From Streptomyces lydicus (GTDB lineage: Bacteria > Actinomycetota > Actinomycetes > Streptomycetales > Streptomycetaceae), in NCBI RefSeq assembly GCF_004125265.1, contig NZ_RDTE01000003.1, positions 2,852,001-2,916,000 of the forward strand: a stretch of DNA of 64,000 bases, read 5' to 3'. The position numbers and the translations under genes are program-made. Numbering within the stretch: position 1 is the first letter of the stretch; each line of letters opens with the position of its first letter. Positions 25,493-33,313 of this stretch are shown here, piece by piece. The notes below the pieces were generated by a model that did not search any database, was not told the DNA's origin, and saw only the letters and a list, made by a program, of their open reading frames with translations.

Positions 25493-26422
25493 ATGTCAGC
25501 CGGGACCGAGTGGTCGCACCAACCGACACAGGTGACCTCACCACGCACTCTGGAGGTCACCGAACCCGTCGACGCCCTGACCGTGCGCGTGGTCAACGGC
25601 ACCGTCAACGTCGTCGGCACCACGGACGACGGCCCGGCCCGCGTGGAGATCGGCGAGGTGCACGGCCCGCCGCTGACCGTCTCGTACCGGAACGGCACCC
25701 TGTCGGTCGCCTACGAGGACCTGCCCTGGAAGGGCTTCTTGAAGTTCCTCGACCGCAAGGGGTGGAACCGCAGCGCGGTGGTCTCGGTGACCGTACCGGC
25801 CGGCACCCGCGTCGAGGTCGGCGTGGTCGGCGCCTGCGCGGTGGTCTCCGGCATCTCGGGGCGTACGGACGTCCGCGGCGTCACCGGTGACAGCACGCTC
25901 GTCGGGCTGACCGGCGGGGTGCGGGCCGATACGGTCTCCGGCAATGTCGAGGCACAGTCAGTCACCGGCGATCTGCAATTCCACTCCGTCTCGGGGGACC
26001 TGACGGTCATCGACGGGGCGGGCGGGGCGGTGCGCGCCGACTCCGTCAGCGGCGACATGGTCCTCGATCTGGACCCCGGACAGGCCGCCGACATCGCCTT
26101 GACGACGGTCTCCGGGGAGGTCGCCATCCGGCTCCCCGACCCGGCCGACGCCAGGGTCGAGGCCAACACCGCGAGCGGCACCGTCTCCAACGCCTTCGAC
26201 GGCCTGCGGGTCAGCAGCCAGTGGGGCGCGAAGAAGGTCACCGGCTCGCTCGGCGCGGGCACCGGCACGCTCAAGGTCACCACCGTCTCCGGCGGCCTGG
26301 CCCTGCTGCGCCGCCCCTCCCCGGCAAACGAGGAGCACCGGCCCGGCGGCGGCCGCGGCCCCGCCCCCGATTCGTACGATGACTCCCCCACCGGCCGGCC
26401 CGCCGGGAAGAAGGTGCTCTGA
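25493..26422 (+). CDS. DUF4097 family beta-helix protein
   Basis: A 309-residue protein rich in short beta-strand repeats of the type VSG(D/N)xxxxxVTGD (TVSGNVEAQSVTGDLQFHSV, ADSVSGDMVLDLD, TVSGEVAIRL), as in the DUF4097 adhesin-like domain. No signal peptide or lipobox is visible, so it is probably cytoplasmic. ATG 25493 has AGGGGAGG upstream. The padR gene begins two bases after its stop, so the pair forms one operon. DUF4097 genes often neighbour PadR or anti-sigma-like regulators; the molecular role is unknown. Confidence 0.85.
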   Translation: MSAGTEWSHQPTQVTSPRTLEVTEPVDALTVRVVNGTVNVVGTTDDGPARVEIGEVHGPPLTVSYRNGTLSVAYEDLPWKGFLKFLDRKGWNRSAVVSVTVPAGTRVEVGVVGACAVVSGISGRTDVRGVTGDSTLVGLTGGVRADTVSGNVEAQSVTGDLQFHSVSGDLTVIDGAGGAVRADSVSGDMVLDLDPGQAADIALTTVSGEVAIRLPDPADARVEANTASGTVSNAFDGLRVSSQWGAKKVTGSLGAGTGTLKVTTVSGGLALLRRPSPANEEHRPGGGRGPAPDSYDDSPTGRPAGKKVL

Positions 26423-26424
26423 GC

Positions 26425-27621
26425 ATGCCCCCCGTCTTTGCCCATGGCCGCCTGCGCCTCTACCTCCTCAAGCTGCTGGACGAGGCGCCACGGCACGGCT
26501 ACGAGATCATCCGTCTCCTGGAGGAGCGCTTCCAGGGCCTCTACGCCCCCTCCGCCGGCACGGTCTACCCCCGGCTGGCCAAGCTGGAGGCCGAGGGCCT
26601 GGTGACGCATGCGACCGAGGGCGGCCGCAAGGTCTACTCGATCACCGATGCCGGACGGGCCGAACTCGCGGACCGTGGCGGCGAGTTGGCCGACCTCGAA
26701 CTGGAGATACGGGAGTCGGTCGCCGCCCTTGCCTCCGACATCCGGGAGGACGTGAGCGGTTCGGCGCGGGATCTGCGCCGCGAGATCCGGGAGGCCGCCC
26801 AGCAGGCCCGCAAGGACGCGGGAGGGCCAAGGAAGGCCGGACGGAACGGCGGCGGGGCGGCGGACGCCACGCAGGGCACGGCCGGCCGCCCCTTCCCTGA
26901 GGCCGCCGACTACTTCGACGCCGCCTTCGGCGACAAGGAGTCCTGGCGGCAGACGAAGGAGGAGTTCCGGCGCGCCAAGGAGGAGTGGAAGGAGCAGGCC
27001 CGGCGGGCCAAGGAGGAGAGCCGGCGCGCCAGGCAGGACGCCCAGCGGGCCCGTAAGCAGGCCAGGGACGCCCAGGTGTTCGCGCGCGAGGAGGTCCAGC
27101 GGGTCATCAAGCGCGTACAGGAGCAGACCCAGGACGCGGTGCGGTCCGGCGACTGGTCGGGGGCGGTGCGCGAGGCGCTGTCCGAGGTCTCCCGCGAGGT
27201 CGGGCGCTTCACCGGCGGCCAGTCGGGCGGCGGGTGGGGCGAGGAGCCGCGCGAGGCCGGCCGGGGCGACGAGCCGCACAAGGCCGGGCGGGGCGGCGCG
27301 GACAGCGGGACCCGGGTGACGGTCGAGCGTGTCGACCTGACCGAGGAGAGGCCCGAGGAGGGCCCGGCGGCCGGGGCTCCGCCCGCTCCGGAGGCCCCGG
27401 AGTGGGCGAAGGAACCGGCCGGCGACCACCCCGCCCGCGACTTCGACCGGCTGCTGGACCGTTTCCGCGACGATCTGCGGGACGCGGCGCGCGATCACGG
27501 CGTCACGGCCGAACAGCTGGAGGAGTCCCGCCGCCGGCTGTCGACGGCCGCCGCCCACATCGGCGCGCTCCTGCGTCATCCGGAGCAGTACGGCTCCTTC
27601 ACGGACCGGGAGGAGGGCTGA
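26425..27621 (+). CDS. PadR-family regulator with long C-terminal extension
   Basis: A 398-residue protein. Residues 1-75 form the PadR winged helix (LYLLKLLDEAPRHGYEIIRL, APSAGTVYPRLAKLEAEGLV, GGRKVYSITDAGRAEL). Residues 78-220 are highly charged coiled coil rich in Arg/Lys/Glu/Ala (for example RRAKEEWKEQARRAKEE). A Gly-rich linker and a final helical domain near 330-398 (DFDRLLDRFRDDLRDAARDH) follow. Typical PadR proteins have about 110-180 residues, so the extension is large. It probably represses its own operon; the ligand is unknown. Confidence 0.88.
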   Translation: MPPVFAHGRLRLYLLKLLDEAPRHGYEIIRLLEERFQGLYAPSAGTVYPRLAKLEAEGLVTHATEGGRKVYSITDAGRAELADRGGELADLELEIRESVAALASDIREDVSGSARDLRREIREAAQQARKDAGGPRKAGRNGGGAADATQGTAGRPFPEAADYFDAAFGDKESWRQTKEEFRRAKEEWKEQARRAKEESRRARQDAQRARKQARDAQVFAREEVQRVIKRVQEQTQDAVRSGDWSGAVREALSEVSREVGRFTGGQSGGGWGEEPREAGRGDEPHKAGRGGADSGTRVTVERVDLTEERPEEGPAAGAPPAPEAPEWAKEPAGDHPARDFDRLLDRFRDDLRDAARDHGVTAEQLEESRRRLSTAAAHIGALLRHPEQYGSFTDREEG

Positions 27622-27798
27622 GACGGCTCCTTCACGGACCGGGACGGCCGACAACCGGATCGGGACGGCCAACGACCGGATCGGGACCTCACCGCCGGGA
27701 CGACTCAGCGGCCGCGGCCGCCGAGCGGCCGGAACACCGAGCAATCGGGACTCCGGGCAACCGGGACACCGGGCAACCGGGACACCGGGCAACCGGGG
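27591..27798. repeat. Cluster of short direct repeats downstream of padR
   Basis: CGGCTCCTTCACGGACCGGG occurs twice (end of padR and about 33 bases later). A 21-base unit repeats at 27640-27660 and 27661-27681 with small changes. GGGCAACCGGGACACC repeats exactly at 27755-27770 and 27771-27786 with a partial third copy running into the terminator stem. Confidence 0.8.
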
Positions 27799-27827
27799 CG
27801 GGCGCACATCCGATGCGCGCCCGCCCC
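27795..27827. terminator. Bidirectional terminator between padR and serine hydrolase
   Basis: GGGGCGGGCGC pairs perfectly with GCGCCCGCCCC (11 bp, 11-base loop). It lies between two convergent genes. Confidence 0.75.
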
Positions 27828-27873
27828 GCCACGGCCACGGAGCCACGCGACGGGACCACGGGGCCACGGCCAT

Positions 27874-29016
27874 TCACCCAGCCCCGACACACTCCCGCAG
27901 CGCCCCGATGAGCCGCTCGGTCCGCTCGTCACCGGCGCCGCCCATCCGGTTGGCGGTGTAGGCGAAGCCGACTCCGAACTCGTCGTCGCCGAAGGCGAAT
28001 TGGCCGCCCGCACCGCTGTGGGCGAAGGAGCGCGGACCGAGCAGTCGACGGAACGCCGAGTTGAGGAGGACGCCGCTCCCCCAGCGCGCGCCGAGGTCCG
28101 GGAAGCCGGAGAACGAAGGCCCGCCCGACAGCTGGGTGACCGCGTCGGTGACCGTTCCCTCGGACAGCAGCCGCGGCCCGCCGTCCAGACCGGTGGCGAC
28201 CGCCGCGTACAGGGCCGCCAGGCTCCGCGCCGACGACACCGCGCCCGCACCGGGGAACTCGGCGGTCAGCAGGGCGGGCGAGTTGTAGCCGTGCGGATCG
28301 TCGAGTCCAGGGAAGGGCAGGGCGCCGTTCATCGTCACGGCCCGCATGGGCAGCAGATCGCTCGGCAACGGGGCCCGTCCCGCCGCCTCGACGAGGCGGG
28401 CCAGCCGCGGAACCTCTTCCTGCGGCATACCGATCCAGGTACGCAGCCCCAGCGGTTCACCGATGACCGCCCGGAAGTAGCGGCCGGGCGTGCTGCCGGT
28501 GAGGCGCCGGATCACCTCGCCGACGATGAAGCCGAAGGCCTGGGCGTGGTACTCGTGCGCGGTGCCGGGCTCCCAGAGCGGCTTCTGTTCCTCCAGGGCG
28601 CGGATCACCGGCGTCCAGGCGGTCAACTCCTCGAACGTCAACTTCCGCTCGACAAGCGGGATTCCGGCGGTGTGGGCGAGCACCATCCGGGTGGTGATCC
28701 CCTCCTTGCCGTGGCGGGCGAACTCCGGCCAGCAGTCGGCCACCGGGGCGTCGAGGTCCAACTTCCCTTCCTGCGCCAGCAGATGGGCCAGGAAGCTGAC
28801 GACGGACTTGGCGACGGACATGACGGGAAGGACGGTGTCCTCCTGCCACTCCCGCCCGGTCCGGTCATCGGCGATACCGCCCCACAGGTCCACGACCTTG
28901 CGCCCGCCCACGAACACGGCAGCGGCGGCGCCGAGTTCACCGCGCTCGGCGAAGTTCCGGGCGAATTCGTCCGCGAAGGCCCCGTATCCCTCGTCGGCCC
29001 ATCCTCGGTACGGCAT
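27874..29016 (-). CDS. Class C beta-lactamase-fold serine hydrolase
   Basis: A 380-residue serine hydrolase of the beta-lactamase/EstB esterase type. The nucleophile motif SxxK is in VMSVAKSVVS, and a Tyr in EYHAQ occupies the YxN position. The late HSGAGGQFAF motif replaces KTG, as in many esterases of this family. No signal peptide is seen, so a cytoplasmic esterase or peptidase is more likely than a secreted beta-lactamase. ATG 29014-29016 has GGGAG six bases upstream; an ATG six codons earlier (29034) lacks one. Substrate unknown. Confidence 0.88.
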   Translation of the reverse strand: MPYRGWADEGYGAFADEFARNFAERGELGAAAAVFVGGRKVVDLWGGIADDRTGREWQEDTVLPVMSVAKSVVSFLAHLLAQEGKLDLDAPVADCWPEFARHGKEGITTRMVLAHTAGIPLVERKLTFEELTAWTPVIRALEEQKPLWEPGTAHEYHAQAFGFIVGEVIRRLTGSTPGRYFRAVIGEPLGLRTWIGMPQEEVPRLARLVEAAGRAPLPSDLLPMRAVTMNGALPFPGLDDPHGYNSPALLTAEFPGAGAVSSARSLAALYAAVATGLDGGPRLLSEGTVTDAVTQLSGGPSFSGFPDLGARWGSGVLLNSAFRRLLGPRSFAHSGAGGQFAFGDDEFGVGFAYTANRMGGAGDERTERLIGALRECVGAG

Positions 29017-29430
29017 CCGGCGCTCCCTGTCCATAGGCGCAGCGACCCCCCGTGGGCCGTCGGCCGGGTCACCCTACGCGCGGGCGGCGGCGGGACTCGA
29101 TCGAATATCCGGCGCACGGAGGACATCCGGCCGCTGCCCGGCCACCGCGGGTGCCGCGGGTGCCACGGCGGCCGGGCAGCGGCCGGCCGGCGGCCGGAAC
29201 CGGATCCCCCAACCGGCCATCAGCTACGCACAGTTGTCATCTACGCTCTGGATTCACGCCGCGTAATCGGGGAACTCACTACTTCGCACGGCTTTCCGTC
29301 CGGCGCCGGGCTCCGGGGAACCCCAGCCGTTGAACCCCGGCCGCCCGCTTCCGCGGACCGGTTCGCCGTGTTCCCCACCACGGCCCACTCCCTGTCTGCG
29401 CACGCATCGTGAAGGCCATGAGGTAAAGCG
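29017..29430. other. Divergent intergenic region with long inverted repeat
   Basis: A 414-base spacer between the serine hydrolase (minus) and the SCO6745-like gene (plus). A perfect 17-bp inverted repeat lies at 29127-29143 and 29170-29186 with a 26-base loop. GCGGGTGCC repeats inside the loop. No coding sequence is recognisable; the promoters are not assigned. Confidence 0.6.
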
Positions 29431-30312
29431 ATGTCGGAATACCTTTCGGTCGCCCGCCGGATGTGGCACCTGCTGGAGCCACTGCACGCCACGCTGTACT
29501 TCGCCCCCGAGGCCCGCCAGGTCGCCGCCGACCTCGGCCATGATGTGTCCTCCCGCTGGCCCAGCTACTTCGCCTGGCGCACGGCTCCGCTGGGCGCCGC
29601 CGGGCCGGAGCTGGTGGCCGCGACGTACTACACCTTCAGCCCGCGGCTGATCGCCCGGCACCTCCCGCGGATCTGGACCATCGCGGACCCGGCCAAGGTG
29701 CTGGACGCGCGGCTGCTGGCCATGGACCGTGCGCTGACGGTGCTGACCGACGGCCGGCTGAGCACCGCGCAGCTCGCCGAGGCGGCCCGGCTCGCCCGCC
29801 AGGCCGCCGAGAACGCCGGCTGTGCCGCCCGCCCGCTGGCCGCCGCCAACCGCGATCTGCCGTGGCCGGACGCACCGCATCTGGTGCTCTGGCAGGCCGC
29901 TACGGTACTGCGCGAGCACCGCGGCGACGGCCATCTGGCGGCCCTGCTGACCTGCGGACTCGACCCCTGTGAGGCCCTGGTGTCGTTCGCCGCGATCGGC
30001 GCCGCCCCGGCCGCCGGCTTCGCGGGGCGCGGCTGGAGCGCACAGGAGTGGAGCGACGCCCGGCACCGCCTCGCCGCCCGTGGCTGGATCGCGCCGGACG
30101 GCACCGCGACCGAGCGCGCCCGCACGGAACGCGACGCGATCGAGCGGACCACGGACCGGCTGGCGGCCGGACCATGGCGGGCACTGGGCCATTCACGCGC
30201 CGAACGGCTGGCGCAACTGCTCCACCCCGTCCTGAGCGCGGTGTTCGAGGCCGGATACCTGCCCCGGCACGGCACGCTGGGCATCGGGACGGTGAAGGTG
30301 AACTATCCGTAG
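29431..30312 (+). CDS. SCO6745 family protein
   Basis: A 293-residue soluble helical protein that starts MSEYLSVARRMWHLLEPLHA and ends PRHGTLGIGTVKVNYP. The overall pattern, including YFAPEARQ, YFAWRTAPLG and the AEAARLARQAAENAGCAARP helix, matches actinobacterial proteins annotated as SCO6745 family. No catalytic residues are identified and the role is unknown. The C-terminal 90 residues (WSAQEWSDARHRLAARGWI) resemble a MarR-like winged helix, so a regulatory role is conceivable. ATG 29431 follows GAGGTAAAGCG. Confidence 0.75.
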   Translation: MSEYLSVARRMWHLLEPLHATLYFAPEARQVAADLGHDVSSRWPSYFAWRTAPLGAAGPELVAATYYTFSPRLIARHLPRIWTIADPAKVLDARLLAMDRALTVLTDGRLSTAQLAEAARLARQAAENAGCAARPLAAANRDLPWPDAPHLVLWQAATVLREHRGDGHLAALLTCGLDPCEALVSFAAIGAAPAAGFAGRGWSAQEWSDARHRLAARGWIAPDGTATERARTERDAIERTTDRLAAGPWRALGHSRAERLAQLLHPVLSAVFEAGYLPRHGTLGIGTVKVNYP

Positions 30313-30430
30313 GGCGGGGGCCAGCCGTGCCATGTGTACGGGCCGTGGCACGCGTGTGGCCCGTGACATATGCGCGGCCCCTGGCACGCGCGCGGCCGTA
30401 GCGCGCATGTGGCCCCTAGCACGCGTGCTC
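30313..30430. repeat. Degenerate GC-rich repeats between convergent genes
   Basis: Variants of GGCCCNTNGCACGCG recur about five times at roughly 20-25 base spacing in this 118-base gap between convergent genes. The copies are too imperfect for an exact unit. The tract might serve as a termination region. Confidence 0.5.
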
Positions 30431-30432
30431 TC

Positions 30433-30996
30433 TCAACTCGCGCGGCGGCCCCGCTCCCCCTCCAGCGCCCGCAGCACATCGCCGTAGGTCACCCCGTGAT
30501 CGGCGAGCACCGCCGCGGCCGGTCCGGGCCTGGCGGCCAGCGCCATCAGCAGATGCTCGTCACCGAGGTACCGCTCGCCGCGTCCGGCGGCGATCCGCAG
30601 GGCACGCTCCAGCACGGACTTCGCCTCCGCCGTGAACAGCCGGCGCGTCCGCTTCCGGCGCCCGGCCCGTCCGCCTCCGGCCAGCGCGCCCACCCCGTGC
30701 GCCTGTTCCACCCGGGTCACGATCTCGTCGATATCGATCCCGAGCCCGGCCAGCGCCGCCGCGTCGGCCGTGGACACCCCGCCGCGCCGGCGCACCGCCG
30801 CGAGGGCATCCGCCACCGACTCCCGCCGCGCGCGGACACCGAGCGCCGCGAGCACCCCGGCGGCCGGCGAATCCGTCCGCTCCAGCAGCGCGAGCAGCAA
30901 CTCCGGTTCGCCGACCGTGCCGCTGCCCGTACGGTCCGCCTGTTCCGCGGCGCCGCGCACCACCGCGCGTGCGTCGGCCGTGAATTTCTCGAACAT
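30433..30996 (-). CDS. Clp N-terminal (Clp R) domain protein without ATPase
   Basis: A 187-residue protein with two Clp repeat motifs as found at the N-terminus of ClpA/ClpC (MFEKFTADARAVVRGAAEQA, VGEPELLLALL; then FTAEAKSVLERALRIAAGRG, YLGDEHLLMALA). The AAA+ modules are absent, so it cannot unfold proteins itself. It could serve as an adaptor or sensor for Clp protease. ATG 30994-30996 has GGGAGG five bases upstream and overlaps the stop of the HTH gene by one base (TGATG). The two form a coupled operon read away from a promoter with twin operators. Confidence 0.85.
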   Translation of the reverse strand: MFEKFTADARAVVRGAAEQADRTGSGTVGEPELLLALLERTDSPAAGVLAALGVRARRESVADALAAVRRRGGVSTADAAALAGLGIDIDEIVTRVEQAHGVGALAGGGRAGRRKRTRRLFTAEAKSVLERALRIAAGRGERYLGDEHLLMALAARPGPAAAVLADHGVTYGDVLRALEGERGRRAS

Positions 30997-31205
30997 CAGC
31001 GCCTCCCGTGCTTCTTGTGCACTGCCTGTCTGCTGACACCCAGCTCCGCCGCGATCTCCTGCCACGACCAGCCCTTCGCTCGGGCGCTGCGCACCTGCAC
31101 GGCTTCGAGCTGTTCCAGCAGCCGGCGGAGCGCGGCCACGGCGCGGAGCCCGACCCGGGGGTCCCGGTCACCGGCCCGCTCGGCAAGGTCCGTTGCATCG
31201 GTCAT
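30996..31205 (-). CDS. Small HTH regulator paired with Clp-N protein
   Basis: A 69-residue protein. Residues about 15-45 are one helix, and the rest is a helix-turn-helix (WSWQEIAAELGVSRQAVHKK). It has almost no other domain. The start ATG 31203-31205 lacks a ribosome site, but a good promoter places the likely transcription start on or next to the A of the start codon, so translation is probably leaderless. Twin inverted repeats over this promoter suggest autoregulation. HTH plus Clp-N pairs recur in Streptomyces; the stimulus is not known. Confidence 0.85.
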   Translation of the reverse strand: MTDATDLAERAGDRDPRVGLRAVAALRRLLEQLEAVQVRSARAKGWSWQEIAAELGVSRQAVHKKHGRR

Positions 31206-31208
31206 GAC

Positions 31209-31253
31209 TGTCAATTTACGTTGACACGGGAGGCGCGTCAACCATCGTTGACG
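31209..31253 (-). promoter_or_regulatory. Promoter with twin operators for the HTH/Clp-N operon
   Basis: On the minus strand TTGACG (31241-31236), a 17-base spacer and TAAATT (31218-31213) form a good primary-sigma promoter. Two inverted repeats of the same design, TGTCAA-N6-TTGACA (31209-31226) and CGTCAA-N6-TTGACG (31236-31253), cover the -10 and -35 with centres 27 bases apart. They are probable operators for the encoded HTH protein. Confidence 0.7.
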
Positions 31254-31272
31254 CGTACGGCAGGTGGAAATC

Positions 31273-31327
31273 CAGAAGGCAGAAAACAGAAGACAGAAGA
31301 CGGAAGCCGGAAGACGAAGGCAGAAGG
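31273..31327. repeat. Polypurine tract
   Basis: About 55 bases consisting almost only of A, G and scattered C, built from AGAAG/GGAAG words. This contrasts sharply with the surrounding GC-rich DNA. It lies between the HTH promoter and the 3' end of the hutD-like gene. Confidence 0.7.
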
Positions 31328-31361
31328 TCGAACGCAGAGGCCCCAAGGGCGGGCGAAAGCA

Positions 31362-32003
31362 CTAAGACCGACCAGGGACCGTCACGGACAAGGCGATCAC
31401 CGCCGCGGTGCCGTCCGTCCACAGCGCCGCGGCCGCCGCGTCCGGTGCCGTCAGCAGCGCCACGTCGAACCGCCCCAACCGCGCCTCATGGTCGCCGGGC
31501 CCCCCGAGCCGGGTGCACCCCTCGACCGCCACCACCATGACCTCGTCGGGGTCACGGTCGGGGGCACGGTCGGGGCAACCGTCAGGGCCGGCTGCTCCGT
31601 CATCGGCCGGCCACACCCTCCGGCTCCCCCGGACCATCTCCACCGTCGCCGCCGCCCGCCCCTCCCTGAGCATCACATTGAGGTTGACGACGGGACGGCC
31701 GTCCAGCAGCCGGGAGCCGGTGGCGGCACCGCCGGGGAAGGCGAACGGGCGGTAGCGCTCCGGGAGGAGCCACGTAGTGCCGTCCACCGTCAGCTCCAGC
31801 CCGGCGCCGTCGACGACGGTGAGGATCCGCCGAACACCGGGCAGCGGCGAATACGGACCGTCCCGGGTGACGTCCGCCAGGCTGACGCGCCAGGCGAAGG
31901 TGTCCCAGCCGGAGCCCGGCGGCTGGACGGCGATCTCCCGGGTCACCCCGCCGCCGTTGCTCCACGGCGCGGCGGCGCGCCCCTCCGCCCGCAGGATCCG
32001 CAC
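31362..32003 (-). CDS. HutD family protein
   Basis: A 213-residue cupin-fold protein. It has the HutD signature near the N-terminus (PWSNGGGVTREIAV, FAWRVSLADV, GPYSPLPGVRRILTVVDGAG) and PVVNLNVMLREG in the second half. HutD proteins associate with histidine utilisation and are thought to bind or modulate urocanate-related metabolism; no other hut gene is in this window. GTG 32001-32003 has GAGGAGG nine bases upstream and begins VRILRAEG. It is 132 bases downstream of the MDR oxidoreductase on the same strand. Confidence 0.85.
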   Translation of the reverse strand: MRILRAEGRAAAPWSNGGGVTREIAVQPPGSGWDTFAWRVSLADVTRDGPYSPLPGVRRILTVVDGAGLELTVDGTTWLLPERYRPFAFPGGAATGSRLLDGRPVVNLNVMLREGRAAATVEMVRGSRRVWPADDGAAGPDGCPDRAPDRDPDEVMVVAVEGCTRLGGPGDHEARLGRFDVALLTAPDAAAAALWTDGTAAVIALSVTVPGRS

Positions 32004-32084
32004 TCTTCCCGGCCTCCTCGCCGAAGGGACTTCACGGCTCCTCGACTTCACGACTTCACGCCACGCGCCGAAGGGCCCGCACGC

Positions 32085-32147
32085 CAGACGTCACACCCTC
32101 AGCCGTCACACCGCCAGAGGTCACACCGTCAGACGTCACACCGTCAG
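32085..32147. repeat. Four 15-bp tandem repeats over the MDR gene stop
   Basis: Units start at 32085, 32100, 32115 and 32130 with consensus CAGACGTCACACCGT; GTCACACC is invariant at an exact 15-base period. The fourth copy contains the stop codon of the MDR gene (32136). Since 15 bases are five codons, each copy supplies another in-frame stop. Confidence 0.85.
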
Positions 32148-33098
32148 CACGATCTTGCCGAACAGCTCGCCCTCCGCCATCTTCGTGAAGCCCTCACGCG
32201 CCCGGTCCAGCGGCAGCGTCGAATCGATGACCGGCCGGATGCCCTTGGCCGCGCAGAAGCTGAGCAGCGATGCCAGCTCCTCCTTGCTGCCCATCGTGGA
32301 GCCGACGATCTTCAGCTCCAGGAAGAAGATCCGGTTGAGTTCCCCGCTCTTCGGGGTGTAGCCGCTGGTGGCGCCCGAAATGACCAGACTGCCGCCGGGG
32401 CGCAGCGACTTGACGGAGTGCGACCAGGTGGCGGCGCCGACCGTCTCGATCACCGCGTCCACCCGCTGCGGCAGCCGCTCACCGGACGCGAACACCGCCT
32501 CGGCGCCGAGCTCCAGCGCGCGCTTGCGCTTGCTCTCGTCCCGGCTGGTGGCGAAGACCCGCAGCCCCGCGGCGGCGCCCAGCACGATGGCGGCGGTCGC
32601 CACGCCACCGCCGGCGCCCTGCACCAGGACGCTGTCCCCGGGCCGTACGCCCGCGTTGGTGAACAGCATCCGGTACGCGGTCAGCCAGGCGGTCGGCAGA
32701 CAGGCCGCCTCCGCGAAGGACAGCTCCTTCGGCTTGGGCAGCACGTTCCAGGAGGGGACGGTGACCTGCTCGGCGAAGGTGCCCTGGTAGCGCTCGGTGA
32801 GGATGGAGGGCTTCTCCCCGGCGCCGACTCCGTGGCCGGTCTGCCCGATGACGGAGTGCAGGACGACCTCGTTGCCGTCCGCGTCCACTCCCGCGGCGTC
32901 GCAGCCGAGGATCATCGGCAGGCTGTCCTCGGTGATCCCCACCCCGCGCAGCGACCACAGGTCGTGGTGGTTGAGGGAGGCGGCCTTGACGTTGACGGTC
33001 GTCCAGCCGGGGCGTACGTCAGGGGCCGGCCGCTCCCCCAATTCGAGGCCGTTCAGCGGCTGGTCACGGTCGATGCGGGCGGCATAGGCAGCAAACAT
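32136..33098 (-). CDS. Zinc-binding-type (MDR) alcohol dehydrogenase/quinone reductase
   Basis: A 320-residue medium-chain dehydrogenase. The GroES-like N-terminal domain (KAASLNHHDLWSLRGVG) is followed by the Rossmann domain with VLVQGAGGGVATAAIVLG near residues 155-175 and the phosphate-contacting TSRDESKRKRALELGA, suggesting NADPH preference. The Cys and His ligands of the catalytic zinc are not all present, so it is more likely a zinc-free quinone oxidoreductase-type enzyme. The substrate is unknown. ATG 33098 has only a weak ribosome site (GGGATC). Confidence 0.88.
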   Translation of the reverse strand: MFAAYAARIDRDQPLNGLELGERPAPDVRPGWTTVNVKAASLNHHDLWSLRGVGITEDSLPMILGCDAAGVDADGNEVVLHSVIGQTGHGVGAGEKPSILTERYQGTFAEQVTVPSWNVLPKPKELSFAEAACLPTAWLTAYRMLFTNAGVRPGDSVLVQGAGGGVATAAIVLGAAAGLRVFATSRDESKRKRALELGAEAVFASGERLPQRVDAVIETVGAATWSHSVKSLRPGGSLVISGATSGYTPKSGELNRIFFLELKIVGSTMGSKEELASLLSFCAAKGIRPVIDSTLPLDRAREGFTKMAEGELFGKIVLTV

Positions 33099-33242
33099 GA
33101 TCCCAACGTAGGCCGCGGCCGGGCGCTGCGGTACCGCAGCGGGGTGTGACACGCGCCGCGCCGCCTCCCCCGGGTTGCGCCGCGCCGCCCGTATTGCGTC
33201 GCGCCGCCCGTATGACGCCGCGTCGCCGTACCCCGCCACCAC

Positions 33243-33287
33243 AACGGGCCGGGCCCGCACCCGTGTGGGGTGCGGGCCCGGCCCGTT
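33243..33287. terminator. Long hairpin terminator after malic enzyme
   Basis: A perfect 19-bp stem (AACGGGCCGGGCCCGCACC with its complement at 33269-33287) and a 7-base loop, 26 bases past the malic enzyme stop. It also separates this gene from the MDR gene start. Confidence 0.85.
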
Positions 33288-33313
33288 GGCGGACGACTGT
33301 GCCGGCGGCGCGG

